Shown here: one piece after another, positions 45,525 to 56,548 of the stretch
How positions within the stretch are numbered: position 1 is the first letter of the stretch
Layout of the letters: each line of letters starts with the position of its first letter
Source of the DNA: Gigaspora margarita
Lineage: Eukaryota; Glomeromycota; Glomeromycetes; Diversisporales; Gigasporaceae
Assembly (NCBI GenBank): GCA_009809945.1
Contig: WTPW01000195.1
Span: forward strand, 408,308-472,307
Length of the DNA stretch: 64,000 nucleotides
Reading direction: 5' to 3'
Notes under the pieces: model-generated
Databases searched by the model: none
What the model was told of the DNA's origin: nothing
The model's input: the letters and a program-made list of their open reading frames with translations, nothing else
Position numbers and translations under genes: made by a program

Positions 45525-46492
45525 GGGAGCTACTATTTTCACCATGGTATTTTGCTATTTTCACCATAGCTATACAAAAATTTCTATTTTTAGAATTCAA
45601 AATAATAATCTAATTCTACCTCTAACATTAATTTTAACTCTAACCCTAACCCTAACCCTAAAAACTAATAAATAAACCTTCTTTGGCTTCTAGTTAAAAG
45701 ATGTAGAGCTCATTTTTCTGATTCTAATGGTAGATAAATCATCAAAATCGGCCCAGTGGATTCCAAGATACTTGGGATCAAAGAAGATAACATAAGGATT
45801 GGCAAATTCACTGTTACACAAAGCACTATAAAACTGCCGTCAAATGAAATCGTGATTTGCGCAAAATTTTATTATCAAAATTGACTTTGGGCTCTTAATT
45901 AAACTTGTTCTTTGGCTCAAAAAAATGCTAGTTTCTTAAGATGAGTTTTATTATTTTCTTAGTAAAAATCTTCGCTACGATAAAAAAACTTTTCAAAACG
46001 TATGTAAAAAAAGTTAGAAAAAAGCCGTCAAACGAAAATCGTGATTTGCGCGGAATTTTATTATCATAATTAACTTTGTGCCCTTAAGTAAACTTGTTCT
46101 TTGGCTCAAATAAATGCTAGTTTCTTAAGACAAGATTTATTGTTTTCTTAGTAAAATTTTTCACTACACTAAAAAAAACTTTTCAAACGTATGTAAAGGA
46201 AAATTAATAGCTTGTGTAACAGTGAATTTGCTGATCCTTATGTTCTCTTCTTTGATCCCAAGTATCTTGGGGTCCACTGGGCTGATTTTGATGATTTAAC
46301 TACTATTAGAATCAGAAAAATGAGCTCTACAACTTTTAACTAGGAGCCAAAGAAGGTTTACTTATTAGTTTTAGGATTAGTATTAAAGACTAAGTTAAAT
46401 TTTATAATATATTATATTAAATTCTAAAAATAGAAATTCTTGTGTAACTATGGAGGAAATAGCAAAATACCATGGTGGTAATAGGGATTCCC
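45525..46492. mobile_element. 1 kb foldback with telomere-like core and internal tandem duplication
   Basis: Outer arms: ACTATTTTCACCATGGTATT with TTGCTATTTTC on the left, and their complement AAATAGCAAAATACCATGGT on the right. Further in, AAACCTTCTTTGGCTTC...GAGCTCATTTTTCTGATTC and GATCCCAAGTATCTTGG each have facing partners. The left arm includes AACCCTAACCCTAACCCTAA (about 45641-45660). In the centre a unit of about 187 bp beginning GCCGTCAAA(T/C)GAAA.TCGTGATTTGCGC is present twice in direct orientation (about 45836 and 46023). No ORF. Confidence 0.75.
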
Positions 46493-46559
46493 TTTATTTT
46501 ATATTAGGTAATTTTTTCATATTTATTTACAATTTTTAAGATATATTATCTAATACTAT

Positions 46560-46700
46560 AAATCTGCACTAACACTTTCTCTAACATTAATCCTGCACTG
46601 TTATCGAACCGTAATATTACACTACCATCTAACCCTAACCTTGCACTACTATCTAACCTGACCTTAATATCGCATTGCTATCTAACCCTAACACTAATTT
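46560..46700. repeat. Degenerate CTAACCCTAAC block
   Basis: GCACTRCTATCTAACCCTAAC-like units of about 30-40 bp recur four times; a decayed telomere-like or derived minisatellite block. Confidence 0.5.
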
Positions 46701-46739
46701 AACTTTGTTGATAAACACTCTCTATTCTCTGATCTTAAT

Positions 46740-47660
46740 CCATTAATAATACCAACGACGACACCAACAGTGACACCAATGATGAAACCGGAAGACAGTA
46801 CTATGAAAAAAAAGGCAAAATAAAAATTAAAAAATAAAAAAAATAAAAAGCAAATAAAATAAATTACATGTGCTCACCTAAATATTAAATGCTAGTTANA
46901 CTTTCATATTAAAANAATATGCTNGAATATTCATACGTGCNGTGAAAAAAGCNGTACAAAAATGTGATATAGCCCAGCAACAAGTAAATGTTTATGCCTA
47001 TTCTTACCATATCTATTAACAACACCAATGATGACACCAACGGCAACACTAATGACGAGACCGGAAGATGACGATATGAAAAAAAAAATAAAATTAAAAA
47101 TAAAAAATAAAAAAAAAACAATAAAAAAATAAAATTAAAAAAAAAATAAAATTAAAAAAGAAAATAAAATAAAAAAGCGAAAATATTTAATGCTAAAAGA
47201 ATATGTTCGAATATTCTAACAATGTACCCAAGCCGAATGAAGCCCTGCAAGCCAAAAAGCACAATGCGGAAGTTACAAGCAGAGAAAAAAGCTGAACAAG
47301 AACGAGATGTAGTTCAGCAACAAGTAAATGATTTTGCTTATTCTCTTACAAGTTTAAAAAATATTAATGATTTTGCATTTCCCACGTAGAACAATTCAAA
47401 TTTGTGTTTCGGCAACTAACCCAAATCTAGCTATTACTTTTTTTTTAAAAAAAAAAAGAAATTTACCTTTTCATTACCATCATACTTAGTCTGGCTATTG
47501 AATCACCATGTCAAAACACTGCAAAGAACACCATCGAATCGCTACAAGAACACCATCAAATCGCTACAAGAACATCATCGAAACATTGCAAGAGTTACCA
47601 CAAAAGTGCTGACGAACTCCCACATCGAATCACTATCAAGTTACTACAAGAACCAGTGAA
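46740..47660. repeat. TGACACCAA / ACACCATCGAATCGCTACAAGA repeat block, copy 3
   Basis: ACACCAA(C/T)(A/G)(G/A)(T/C)GACACCAATGA words (46750-46790 and 47025-47070), then A-rich tracts. A duplicated segment (about 46880-47010 and 47185-47345) shares CAGCAACAAGTAAATG. A minisatellite of about 23 bp (AACACCATCGAATCGCTACA) lies at 47527-47600. Several ambiguous bases at 46899-46953. The same vocabulary occurs at 14200-15060 and 23560-24330. Confidence 0.5.
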
Positions 47661-47699
47661 AACCAGAGAAACTCTGGGACAACTACAAAGATTAGAAAT

Positions 47700-48450
47700 G
47701 TTTTAATACAAAATAAAAAAAAAGCAAAAAAGAGTAAAAAAAAACTAATAATGATTGTCAATTCTTTGTAGGTTACTAGGAGTGTGTAATGGAGCTGAGA
47801 AGTGGAGATCTAGACCTGGATATATGAAATGAAATAAAATTATTAAAGAAAATTATTAATAATGAAAAAACAAACTTAAAGCTTTGAGTCGTATATATGA
47901 TCTATTACCTTCGTTTCTTTTATCTTACAATAATTAAGGATAAATATATGATTCAGTTTTTTTAACAATAAAAGAACAGCTATAAAATTTCTTTATGATT
48001 AATTACTTACTTTCGTCTATTTCGAGTTTCGAAAAAAAAGAAATCCTAGTAGACAGGTTATTTTTAAAAAAATTAACAATCAAGACTTTGACCAATCGAA
48101 CACGATACATATGAATTTATATGATTTTCATATAAAGTGACAATTTTTGCATTACTATTAAACTTGTATAACATTGGAGTTGTCCCCCTGTAAATTTTAC
48201 TAACCTCTAGATATTATCAGAAAAGGGTATAAAAATATCAATTTCCTTTTATTAAGGGTAGAGGATATGTGGATCATTTCTATTAATAAACTAGTTACTA
48301 AAAATTTTATATTTAATAATTATTAAGTAACCATATTAAATTTTTTAATAAAATTGTAGAGAAGGTTTTTCTGATTCTAACAGTGGCTGAATCATTAAAA
48401 TTGGCCCAGTAGAACTTAAGATATAGCTGTTTTTATCTTTGCGATCCTAT
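47700..48450. other. AT-rich intergenic sequence, no gene
   Basis: Nothing coding or structured recognised. Confidence 0.4.
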
Positions 48451-48503
48451 TTTACTTATTGTTTACACGTGATTTGATTGGCCAATTTGTGTGGTTGTTG
48501 CTT

Positions 48504-49171
48504 GATTCCCCGAAAGTTAGTTCCCCGCCAGCTCATTTTTCTGACACTATATCCCCGACAGAATGTTTCACCTACAGCATTTTTTGTTGACAGAATCTTT
48601 CCTCGACATACCATATATTCGACCTCCCCTTTTCTTGACAGGACATATTTTCGAAAAGACATTTTACTGACATGACGTACTTCAGAAAGAATATTTTTCC
48701 GACATGACTTGTTTCTGACATCTTTTTCCGACAAGATCTTTCCCCGACTAGAAATATAATTATTGGGTAGAGTGATATATTCGTGTTCATCACATCACAT
48801 GATTAAGCACTCGGGCTAAATTAGGGTTAGGGTTAGGGTTAGGTGATAGTATAATTTAGGCTGAGTTGATAGTGCTAGTAAACAAAATGACGTGTTGAAT
48901 GATTTCACGTGATGTGATAATTACTGGGTTTATCGTTCTTGTCGGAAAAAGTGCATTCAATAAAACTTATTGTCGGAGAAAAGTCAAATTAGAAATATGT
49001 CATGTCAGATAAATGTCTTGTCGAAAATATGAGATGTTAAGGAAAGGAGATGTCGAAAGCATGATATGTCGAGGAAAGATTCTGTCAACAAAAAGTGCTG
49101 TAGGTGAAACATTCTGTCGGGGATATAGTGTCGGAAAAATGAGCTGGCAGGGAACTAACTTTCGGGGAATC
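48504..49171. mobile_element. Long foldback with CCCCGACA-type subterminal repeats and TTAGGG core
   Basis: GATTCCCCGAAAGTTAGTTC begins the left arm and its complement GAACTAACTTTCGGGGAATC ends the right arm. Arms agree over well over 100 bp. Each arm carries many copies of a short word, TTTCCGACA / CCCCGACA / TGTCGG, in one orientation per arm, as expected of multiple transposase sites. The centre contains TTAGGGTTAGGGTTAGG (about 48822-48842). The frames at 48456-48793 and 49000-49221 are by-products of the arms. Confidence 0.75.
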
Positions 49172-49199
49172 ATACCGTAATCATTTGTGTGGCCCCCAC

Positions 49200-50590
49200 A
49201 AAATAGACCTGGCCTCCGCAAAAGTTGTTACTATAAAAACTTTATCAAATTTTATTCAAAATTAATGAAATTTTTAGGACATGTGTAATTTTTTATTACA
49301 AACAATTTTACTTAGTATATAAATATCAATTTATTTAGTAAAAAAATAACTTTTATATGTAGCAACTTTTAAATTTGCAGTAAAAATATTTTTTGTCACT
49401 CGTTTATTAATAGAAATGATCTACATACCCTCTACCCTTAATAGTTATATAATTTTATTACTTTGGTCATATAATTTTATCTTTTTAATTTTTTAATAAT
49501 TAAGAAATAAGTATGTATATTATTTCAAAATTTAAGTATGATATATAAATATATGTATTTATATATATAGGTGAATTTGAAATTGACCTAAATTGTAAAT
49601 TGAACTATACTATAAATAAAAAAAGATAACTATAATATCTCTAAAACAGCAAAAAATATAGTATACCAAAAGTTAAACAGAACTATTTCTTTACATTTTA
49701 TGTGATTGTACTGGTATATTGACAAATAATATACTAATTTTATTGGTTTAATAAATAACTTCCCTATACAGAAATAGAGTGCAACAAAATTATAGTTTAC
49801 TGGTAAGTGAAGTAGTGTATCTAATTTGATAATCTATTTGTATGACTTCAACTTGAGATTTTAATATTTATATTCATATACATTTTTGTATATTAAATAT
49901 ATAAGTTAACTTAAAATACTAATAATTGTAATAAAAAAGAAATATAAGAATTTACTATTTATATGTAACTTTAATTCATTTTACCTGTGTTATTCTTGGT
50001 CCTATCTACATATCAATTTGTGTAGTATATAATTTTAAACTTTAATAATGCCTAATTTTACTTGAATTTAACAAATAAATAAGAAATATAACATTATAGT
50101 TTATTTCTAATTTACAAATATAGAATTATTATAGTGCAATAAAAAAATGCACTTGGGCATTTACAATTAAAGAAAAATTTTTATTCAGCACTAGTGTTTT
50201 TCTATATTCAATAATAATAAAATAAATTAATCTAATATATTACTAAGTCAAAACTTGGTTTAATAAAGATGCATAGTTAATTATAATCCATATAGTTTTA
50301 ATTATTGGAGTAATTTAATATTTCTATTTTATTGAATAGATCTATATAAATTCAATTGTTTGTGTAGATTCAATAGTTATCTGTAGAAGTTTAATAATTA
50401 GCTATAACTATATTAGCTAACTATAGTTAACTATAGATTTTACAGTTATCTATGGTTCAAGTAGTTAATTATAGTTGACTATAGTTCAAGTAGTTGATCT
50501 GCAATAGTATACAGATAATATTGATTATACAAAATATGTGTTTGGATAATATGAATTATACAAAAAAATATGGATTTCAAATAGTTATCC
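49200..50590. other. AT-rich sequence, no gene
   Basis: Only short self-complementary words such as CTATAGTTAACTATAG and AGTAGTTAATTATAGTTGACTA (50415-50500) stand out. Confidence 0.45.
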
Positions 50591-50629
50591 AGATTGTTAG
50601 CCAACAAATCATATCTCTACATGATTTAT

Positions 50630-50830
50630 TATAAATCAAACCCAGACTTGTTTGCAAACTTTCAAACCAATCAAACCAAACTTAAACTAACTTAAAAAGT
50701 TTGTTTTCAAACTCAAATCAAATAGTATTTAAAAGAAAACTTTGGTTTGAGTTTGGTTTGAATTTTGAAGCAAACTCAAACCTAGTATAAAATTTGGTTT
50801 GATTTGGGTTTGTAGAAACACTATAATGAC
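50630..50830. repeat. CAAACTCAAACC repeat, copy
   Basis: CAAACTTTCAAACCAATCAA, TTTGGTTTGAGTTTGG and CCTAGTATAAAATTTGGTTTG. Both orientations of the CAAACTCAAAC word occur, giving a partial hairpin. Related blocks: 51555-51790 and 52385-52575. Confidence 0.6.
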
Positions 50831-51554
50831 ATTTAAGGGTAGAGTGTATATCGATCATTTTAAATAATAGTAAAATTGTCATATTATATAGCACAGCATA
50901 CTAAAACTTGCTACTATGGTTAAATAAAAATGCACTTTGTTTATATCATAAACAAACTATGTTTACGGTATTTTTAATGCTCAAATTTTCATTTCGAAGC
51001 AAAAAATTTAATATTTTATATTTAATTTTTTAAAAAAATATGTCAAGAAGTTAGCATAGTTGTGATTAAAAATTTTTTTGCAATGGACAAAACAAGTTTA
51101 AAACAGTTTTTGATAGTAAATAAAAAATCTAGAATATTCGATAACATATTATATTAGATATTTTGTATTACTAAAGATCATAACAATAAGTTTCATAGTA
51201 AAAATGATGTCATTACACTCTACTCTTAAATTATTGTTTTTAGAAATAAAAAATAATTAAAAAATGTGAAAAATTAAAATTAAAGAGTAAAAACTTATAA
51301 TAATGAGAAGGATATTAAATTTTAAATTAAATAATTTTCTGACTATTATTGAGATATGCAAACCAGCTTTTTTTAATAATTTATTTATATATAACTATAT
51401 ACTATAATAAAAATTTTTATAATTTATAATCAGCTTATATCTAATCCATAACCCATATATTTTACATAATCTCTACAATATAACTATTATAATTAGTAAA
51501 AATATTAATACAATTTATGCATAAATAATTAATATTGATTCTTATTATAACCTA
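50831..51554. other. AT-rich sequence, no gene
   Basis: No coding or repeat structure that I can support. Confidence 0.4.
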
Positions 51555-51790
51555 AACAATATAGAGTTCTGAAGTTTGATCTGGGTTTGATTTGAGTTTG
51601 ATCAAACTCCAAATCAAACCAAACTCAAACTATAAATTTTATAAAGTTTGAAATCAAGCCAAACTCAAATAAAAAATAATCAAATTCAAATCAAACCCAA
51701 ATTTTATACTAAGTTTGATTTGAGTTTGATTTGAAGTTTGCAAACTAGTTTGAGTTTGAATAATGTAAATATATTTTTATATTTTAAACA
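51555..51790. repeat. CAAACTCAAACC repeat, inverted pair
   Basis: GATCTGGGTTTGATTTGAGT faces AACTCAAATCAAACC-type sequence, then TTTGATTTGAGTTTGATTTG recurs; a self-complementary block of the same family as 50630-50830. Confidence 0.6.
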
Positions 51791-51834
51791 AGTTTCTTAA
51801 TTCTAACTTTGTATTTAACTTGTTGAAAATATAA

Positions 51835-52382
51835 AAATGTTTTTGAAAATAAGCTACCTTTTATAGATGATTTTGGATACAAAAAATTAGTGATAGCTTA
51901 TTTTCAGATATAATTGATTTTTGGTCAATTGCCAATAGTTGTAACTAAACTACACATATTTGAAATTTCTTCAAAATAGGAGTACATTTTATTATTTGAC
52001 TTTAATTTTAACTTTCAACAAATATATTTTGTTAATAAAATTTTAATCTCTTTATTGATAAAATTAAATACCTATTAATAAAAAGTTCTCCAATTTTATC
52101 ATAAATTTCAGAAAATGCATATTTTGATCTTTTAAATAAGTTTACTTAAATTAATTTAATCGATTTGCTTAGTAAAATTTGGACTTTACTATATAGCAAC
52201 TTCTATCAATCATGAGGTAGCTTATTTTGGGTCAAAGAAATTTTTGAGTTTTGACCAAAAGAGAAGGGTAGCATATTTTTGGATCAAAGACATTTTTGAG
52301 TTTTTTGACCAAAAGAAGGAGTAGCTTATTTTTAGAAGTAGCTTATTTTTAGAAGTAGCTTATTTTCAGCAATATATAGTAT
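51835..52382. repeat. AAAATAAGCTACC-type foldback, copy 4
   Basis: GAAAATAAGCTACCTTTTAT at the left; repeated GTAGCTTATTTTTAGAA at the right, ending GTAGCTTATTTTCAGCAAT. An inner palindrome near 51985-52110 corresponds to that of copy 1. Confidence 0.6.
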
Positions 52383-52384
52383 TT

Positions 52385-52575
52385 ATATTATTCAAACTTA
52401 AACTAATTTGCAAACTTCAAACTCAAACCCAAACCAAACTCAAATTTAACTAAAAAGTTTGCTTCAAATCAAATACAAATATTTTTTTTTAATACTAGTT
52501 TGAGATTGTTTTGTTTTGAAATCAATTCAAACCCAAATCTGGCCTTAAGTTTGATTTGATCCAGATTTGTAAGAA
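52385..52575. repeat. CAAACTCAAACC repeat, copy
   Basis: AAACTTCAAACTCAAACCCA on the left faces ...GTTTGATTTGATCCAGATTTG on the right; same family as 50630-50830. Confidence 0.55.
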
Positions 52576-52747
52576 CTCTAATTATCTATAACAATTACTA
52601 TATAATTGGAATATTTCTATATATAGTATATAATAACAATTAAATAAACTTGTAAACTATTTTACCTTTACTGAATCATTACCTCTTGGTTTTACTTTTT
52701 TTCTATCACTTTATATACACAATTTAGTTAATATAGTAGTTTTATAC

Positions 52748-53445
52748 TGTTGACCTATAAAAATATACAAAAACGGGCATAACTCTTGATTCAATGATCA
52801 GAATTCGATGAAACAACCACCATTCGACTCAGCTCGACGAGACGGTTCGAATGAGCTATAGAAAATCCATGTACGACCACTGGTTGCCAAGTTCGGAACC
52901 AATGAACAATCGAGTATAGGATCTACAATTTGATTGGTTAGGAGATCTACTGTGCGCCAAAGTGCATATATGGCATTTATAAAACATGTCATATTTATAG
53001 CATATATACTCTATATTTTATTTATTACACATATGTCATTTATTTCATATATTACATTTATACTATTTATACTATATATTTTATTAGTAGTAGATATAGC
53101 ATTTATTGCACATGTAATAGATATAGCCCATTACATTTGTGAAAAACAAAAATGTATAAAAGCAGCCGATGTGGACCCCAAGTTCAACATCGAGTCTTCA
53201 TACTCTTTCAAAAATAAAACATTTATTTACTACACAAATTAAACAGTTACTAGTATCTTCATATACTTTTAATTGTTGCCTCTTTCATAATTGCAAATTA
53301 CCATAAATCTTCTTTGTTAAGTTTTCTTAAAAAACGCCTTTCGACTTAGTTAAATCACAGTAACAAGTGAGGTTACACAAAGTGTTAACTGTCTAAGGTC
53401 GCTCTAGTTACCTACTATCTTAAAAGAAGTAGATATAGGATAACA
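52748..53445 (+). repeat. 5' LTR
   Basis: Begins TGTTGACCTATAAAAATATA and ends AGATATAGGATAACA; TGTT/AACA are the short inverted ends. AATAAAAC near 53213 could serve polyadenylation. The first 233 bases recur at 61516-61748. The right limit is inferred from the AACA end and the primer site. Confidence 0.75.
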
Positions 53446-53448
53446 AAT

Positions 53449-53466
53449 TGGGGGTGACTGTGAGAT
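53449..53466 (+). other. Putative primer-binding site
   Basis: TGGGGGTGACTGTGAGAT lies three bases after the LTR; it starts with TGG as needed to pair with a tRNA CCA end. The tRNA was not identified. Confidence 0.45.
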
Positions 53467-53789
53467 ACTTTCTCCACCCTAGCATTGAATATTGAAAACC
53501 CAAAAATCAGATTTTGGTCTTCGTGGAATGTTTTTCACTATGTAAAGTCGATCATTTTTGCTCTGTTCGAGCTGAAATCTGGACTGCATACTCTTTGAAA
53601 GATTCTGCAACTTTGCTACTAAGCTTACCTTAGTACGAAAATCTAACCAGGATTCGGAAATTGTGTTAACGGCATTTTCTTACAGACGATCTGCAAGAAA
53701 GAAACTCTTGGTCACATGACTTCCGTCGCGAAACAAACCTGAATAATTGAATATTGAAAGATAGTAAACCCCGACTAAAGTAATACTGA

Positions 53790-54485
53790 ATGCCTAGGAA
53801 AGGTATTGCCACTTCAAAAACACCAGAACACATTGAAGATACTTTTGCTTGGTAGGCTCCCTTCTACAAGAAATATTTGGAACAAGAATTAGAAAAATTA
53901 GTTGAATCCTCTGAACAATCAGACAGAACTATTGTCTTTTTTTTACAAACCCTGAGATTAGCAGAATTATACTGCACCCAATTAAACCAAACCAAAGCCT
54001 TTGATCAATAAAATTTTTATTTTCTTTTCTTATTTTCTATATCTTTATTATTATTATTATTTTATTATTTTATACAATTTAATTATCAAGGATATGTACA
54101 GAAATTAGTAACACACTACCAAGAACACTATATAGGAGCCACCTTAAGTCAAACAGACGATTCTTGTGAAATTTGCTACCCTGTAACTACTACTGTTCCT
54201 AGAAACTTTCTAAATTTCTATCATTGGTATTGTGCCCAATATCCTGCTAGTGACTTTTCTGGAAAATCTTTAGAATACTTTCACCAAATATCCCAAATTT
54301 ATACCCAATTTAATCTACCTCAGTTTAAAAATACTATATTCAGATTTATTTTTAGCTTTAGATATTCTTCTTCCCCTGGCAACCTTACTAATATTATTCA
54401 TAGTATATCTGACTTAACTGTATTTACTAGTTGTTTCTTTAAAGACCCTTTTACTTTAAAAGACTCAGATTTCCGCGACGATTGA
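53790..54485 (+). pseudogene. Pre-gag ORF with hydrophobic segment, unknown function
   Basis: One frame of about 231 codons from ATG 53790 to TGA 54483-54485, with only two internal stops (TAG in FAW-stop-APFYKKYL, TAA in AFDQ-stop-NFYFLF), both readable as mutated CAG/CAA. The N-terminal part is charged and helical (KYLEQELEKLVESSEQSDRT). A strongly hydrophobic stretch follows (FLFLFSISLLLLLFYYFIQF), then a region with Cys (DDSCEICYP, HWYCAQYP) and many aromatic residues. It overlaps the gag frame by a few bases in another frame, so it may be an N-terminal part of gag reached by frameshift, or a separate product. No known domain recognised. Confidence 0.5.
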
Positions 54486-55483
54486 TTTACGAAGATTTTG
54501 AGGATTATAGTGACTCTTTTCAAAACCTTTATACTTTAACACCTATTAACACACCACAACCTAGTCCTATTTTATTACCTGTACGATTACCCACTCCTCC
54601 TCCTGTACCTATTAACGCAATGGCTGCTACTGCTGATGATGTTTTGAATTATTTGATAGACCATGAAAAGGGAAGCATGTTATTAAGAATTGTACCATTT
54701 AAAGGAGATAGAACCCAAGACCCTCTTACCTGGTTAGAAGATTTTAACAAAGCTAGTCAAGCAAATAAATGGAATTTGGCTAGAAGGAAAGATATCCTTG
54801 CTGCTTTCTTAAGAGATAATGCTGAAGATTGGACCACTACTGTACCAGATTATGCTGATCCAGGAACTGATTGGAATACTGTTGAAACAGTCTTTAAAAA
54901 TTTATTTTGTACTTAACGATGGCAAAACAAGTGGCTTAGAGACTTGGATACCTTGAAACAAGGCCCTGAAGAACCTATTGACTCTTATTATAGTCGATTT
55001 AAAAGATTGACTATAAGAGTAGCTGCTAGAGCTCAACTCCAGAATGCCCAAAAATTATATTACTTTAAAAAGGGATTACGACCTGCAACTCTCCCAATTC
55101 TTCTTACTTATAACCCAGCCACTTTAAATGCTCTTCTTGATCTTGCTAGAACCTATGAGCATGGAGCTGATTTCGCTACCAATGCTGACCCTAGTGTGGA
55201 CAATCCTAATATTGTCATCTATGAAAAGGAGATTGAACAGTTGACCAAGCACATAAACCAGATGTCATTAAATTATGCATCTATTGCTTCTGCCTTGAGT
55301 GCCCAAACTGAACCACAATATCACCCAAAACAATCCAAGCAATTCTACCAGAAACCAAGGCCTACCAACAATTCTCGCCCAAATGTTATTTGCTATCAAT
55401 GCAGTGAACAAGGACACTATGCAAGAAACTGTATGGCTGAATGTATTCCAACTAAAGAGCAACATTATCAAATGAATTCTTGA
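54482..55483 (+). pseudogene. Gag: capsid-like domain and CCHC zinc knuckle
   Basis: One frame with a single internal TAA at 54914 (in LFCT-stop-RWQNKWL, most simply CAA). A likely start is ATG 54620 (MAATADDVLNYL). The capsid part shows PFKGDRTQDPLTWLEDFNKA, AAFLRDNAEDW and PEEPIDSYYSRFKRL, typical of the retrotransposon gag family. The zinc knuckle CYQCSEQGHYARNC (55391-55432, C-x2-C-x4-H-x4-C) binds the element RNA. It ends at TGA 55481-55483, after which the same frame continues towards the protease. Confidence 0.85.
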
Positions 55484-56540
55484 CCCCAAATGAAGCAGAA
55501 AATTCATTATGCTGCTGTAGAGGAAGAATACTACTCAGATGAGGATGAGGTTTATGTTACTTGTGCTTCCCACCCTAAACCTTATAACACTAACTGAAAA
55601 GCACAAAAAGAAGCTCAAAGAGAAGTCCAAAAGAAGTCAGAATCCCAAAAAGAAATCAAATTGAGAACCAGAACTGTACAAGCTAATGAACCTGAATTTG
55701 AGGATATAATAGAAGATCCCATTGAAGTTCTTAAACCTACTAAAGCACCTAGGAAGAAGATTCAAAAACTTCCATCTGTAATCGACCAATTGGAGCCTTA
55801 TGATATCTCCAAGGATCTTTTGAACAGACAAACCCAAGCTACCTATGGACAGCTGCTTCAATACCCTAACTAACGTAAAAATCTTGCCCAGACTATGAAG
55901 AGAGGCAATGCTCCTGTTACTGAAGCCAACCATGTAAAACTAGGACCTAAAAGAAAATCTGTAGCTATGAGATGCCATGTTAACATTAAAGGACAACCAG
56001 TAGTTGCTATACTTGACTCTGGTACTGCTGTTAGTATCATTACCGCCAAGTTGATGAAGAGATTAGAATTAAAAATTAACCAAGAGTCCAAAACTATTGT
56101 CGTAACCACTTAATAGACAAAGAGAAAAGGCATTAGGATCCATAACTGATATAAAAATTACCCTCTAAAATATTGCAATCCCTATTGATTTGCAAGTTAT
56201 AGAATCAAAAGATGAGACCCTCTTGTTAGGAACTGATTGGTTCAACAAGTCTAGAGCAAACCTTGATTTTGATAACCATACCTTGAAGATTCACTACTTA
56301 GAAAAAAGAGCTACTATTTATACTACTCATGTAAGTAGTGAACCTGTACCTGAAGAATTTGAAGAATTCACTGATGAGGATGAATGAATTGATAAAATTG
56401 AACAAGACGAAATGGAACCTTACTATACTAAAGAAGGAGACCAAGAAGAGGAAAACCTGTTCTTTAACCCATGAACAGAAGTTATCTTCAAAAAGAACCC
56501 AGCTGCCTATGTTGTTTTTACAGCTGAAGTTAATGTCCAA
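55484..56540 (+). pseudogene. Gypsy linker and retropepsin (protease) region
   Basis: The gag frame continues through charged linker sequence (EEEYYSDEDEVYV, KAPRKKIQKLPS) with stops at 55598 and 55871, to the protease: GQPVVAILDSGTAVSIITAK with the catalytic Asp-Ser-Gly at 56015-56023. A frameshift near 56110 moves the reading to another frame, where LLLGTDWFNKSRANLDFDN (56226 onward) is the usual C-terminal GxDWL block of gypsy proteases. The frame returns near 56545. The enzyme would cut the polyprotein. Confidence 0.8.
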
Positions 56541-56548
56541 CCTCCACC

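Noticed and set aside
48456-49221. ORFs of 65-92 codons on both strands
   Set aside because: They are mirror products of the two arms of the foldback 48504-49171.
52830-52870. GGTTCGAATGA resembling a tRNA box B in the LTR
   Set aside because: No box A at proper spacing and no cloverleaf; it is present in both LTRs as part of the LTR sequence.
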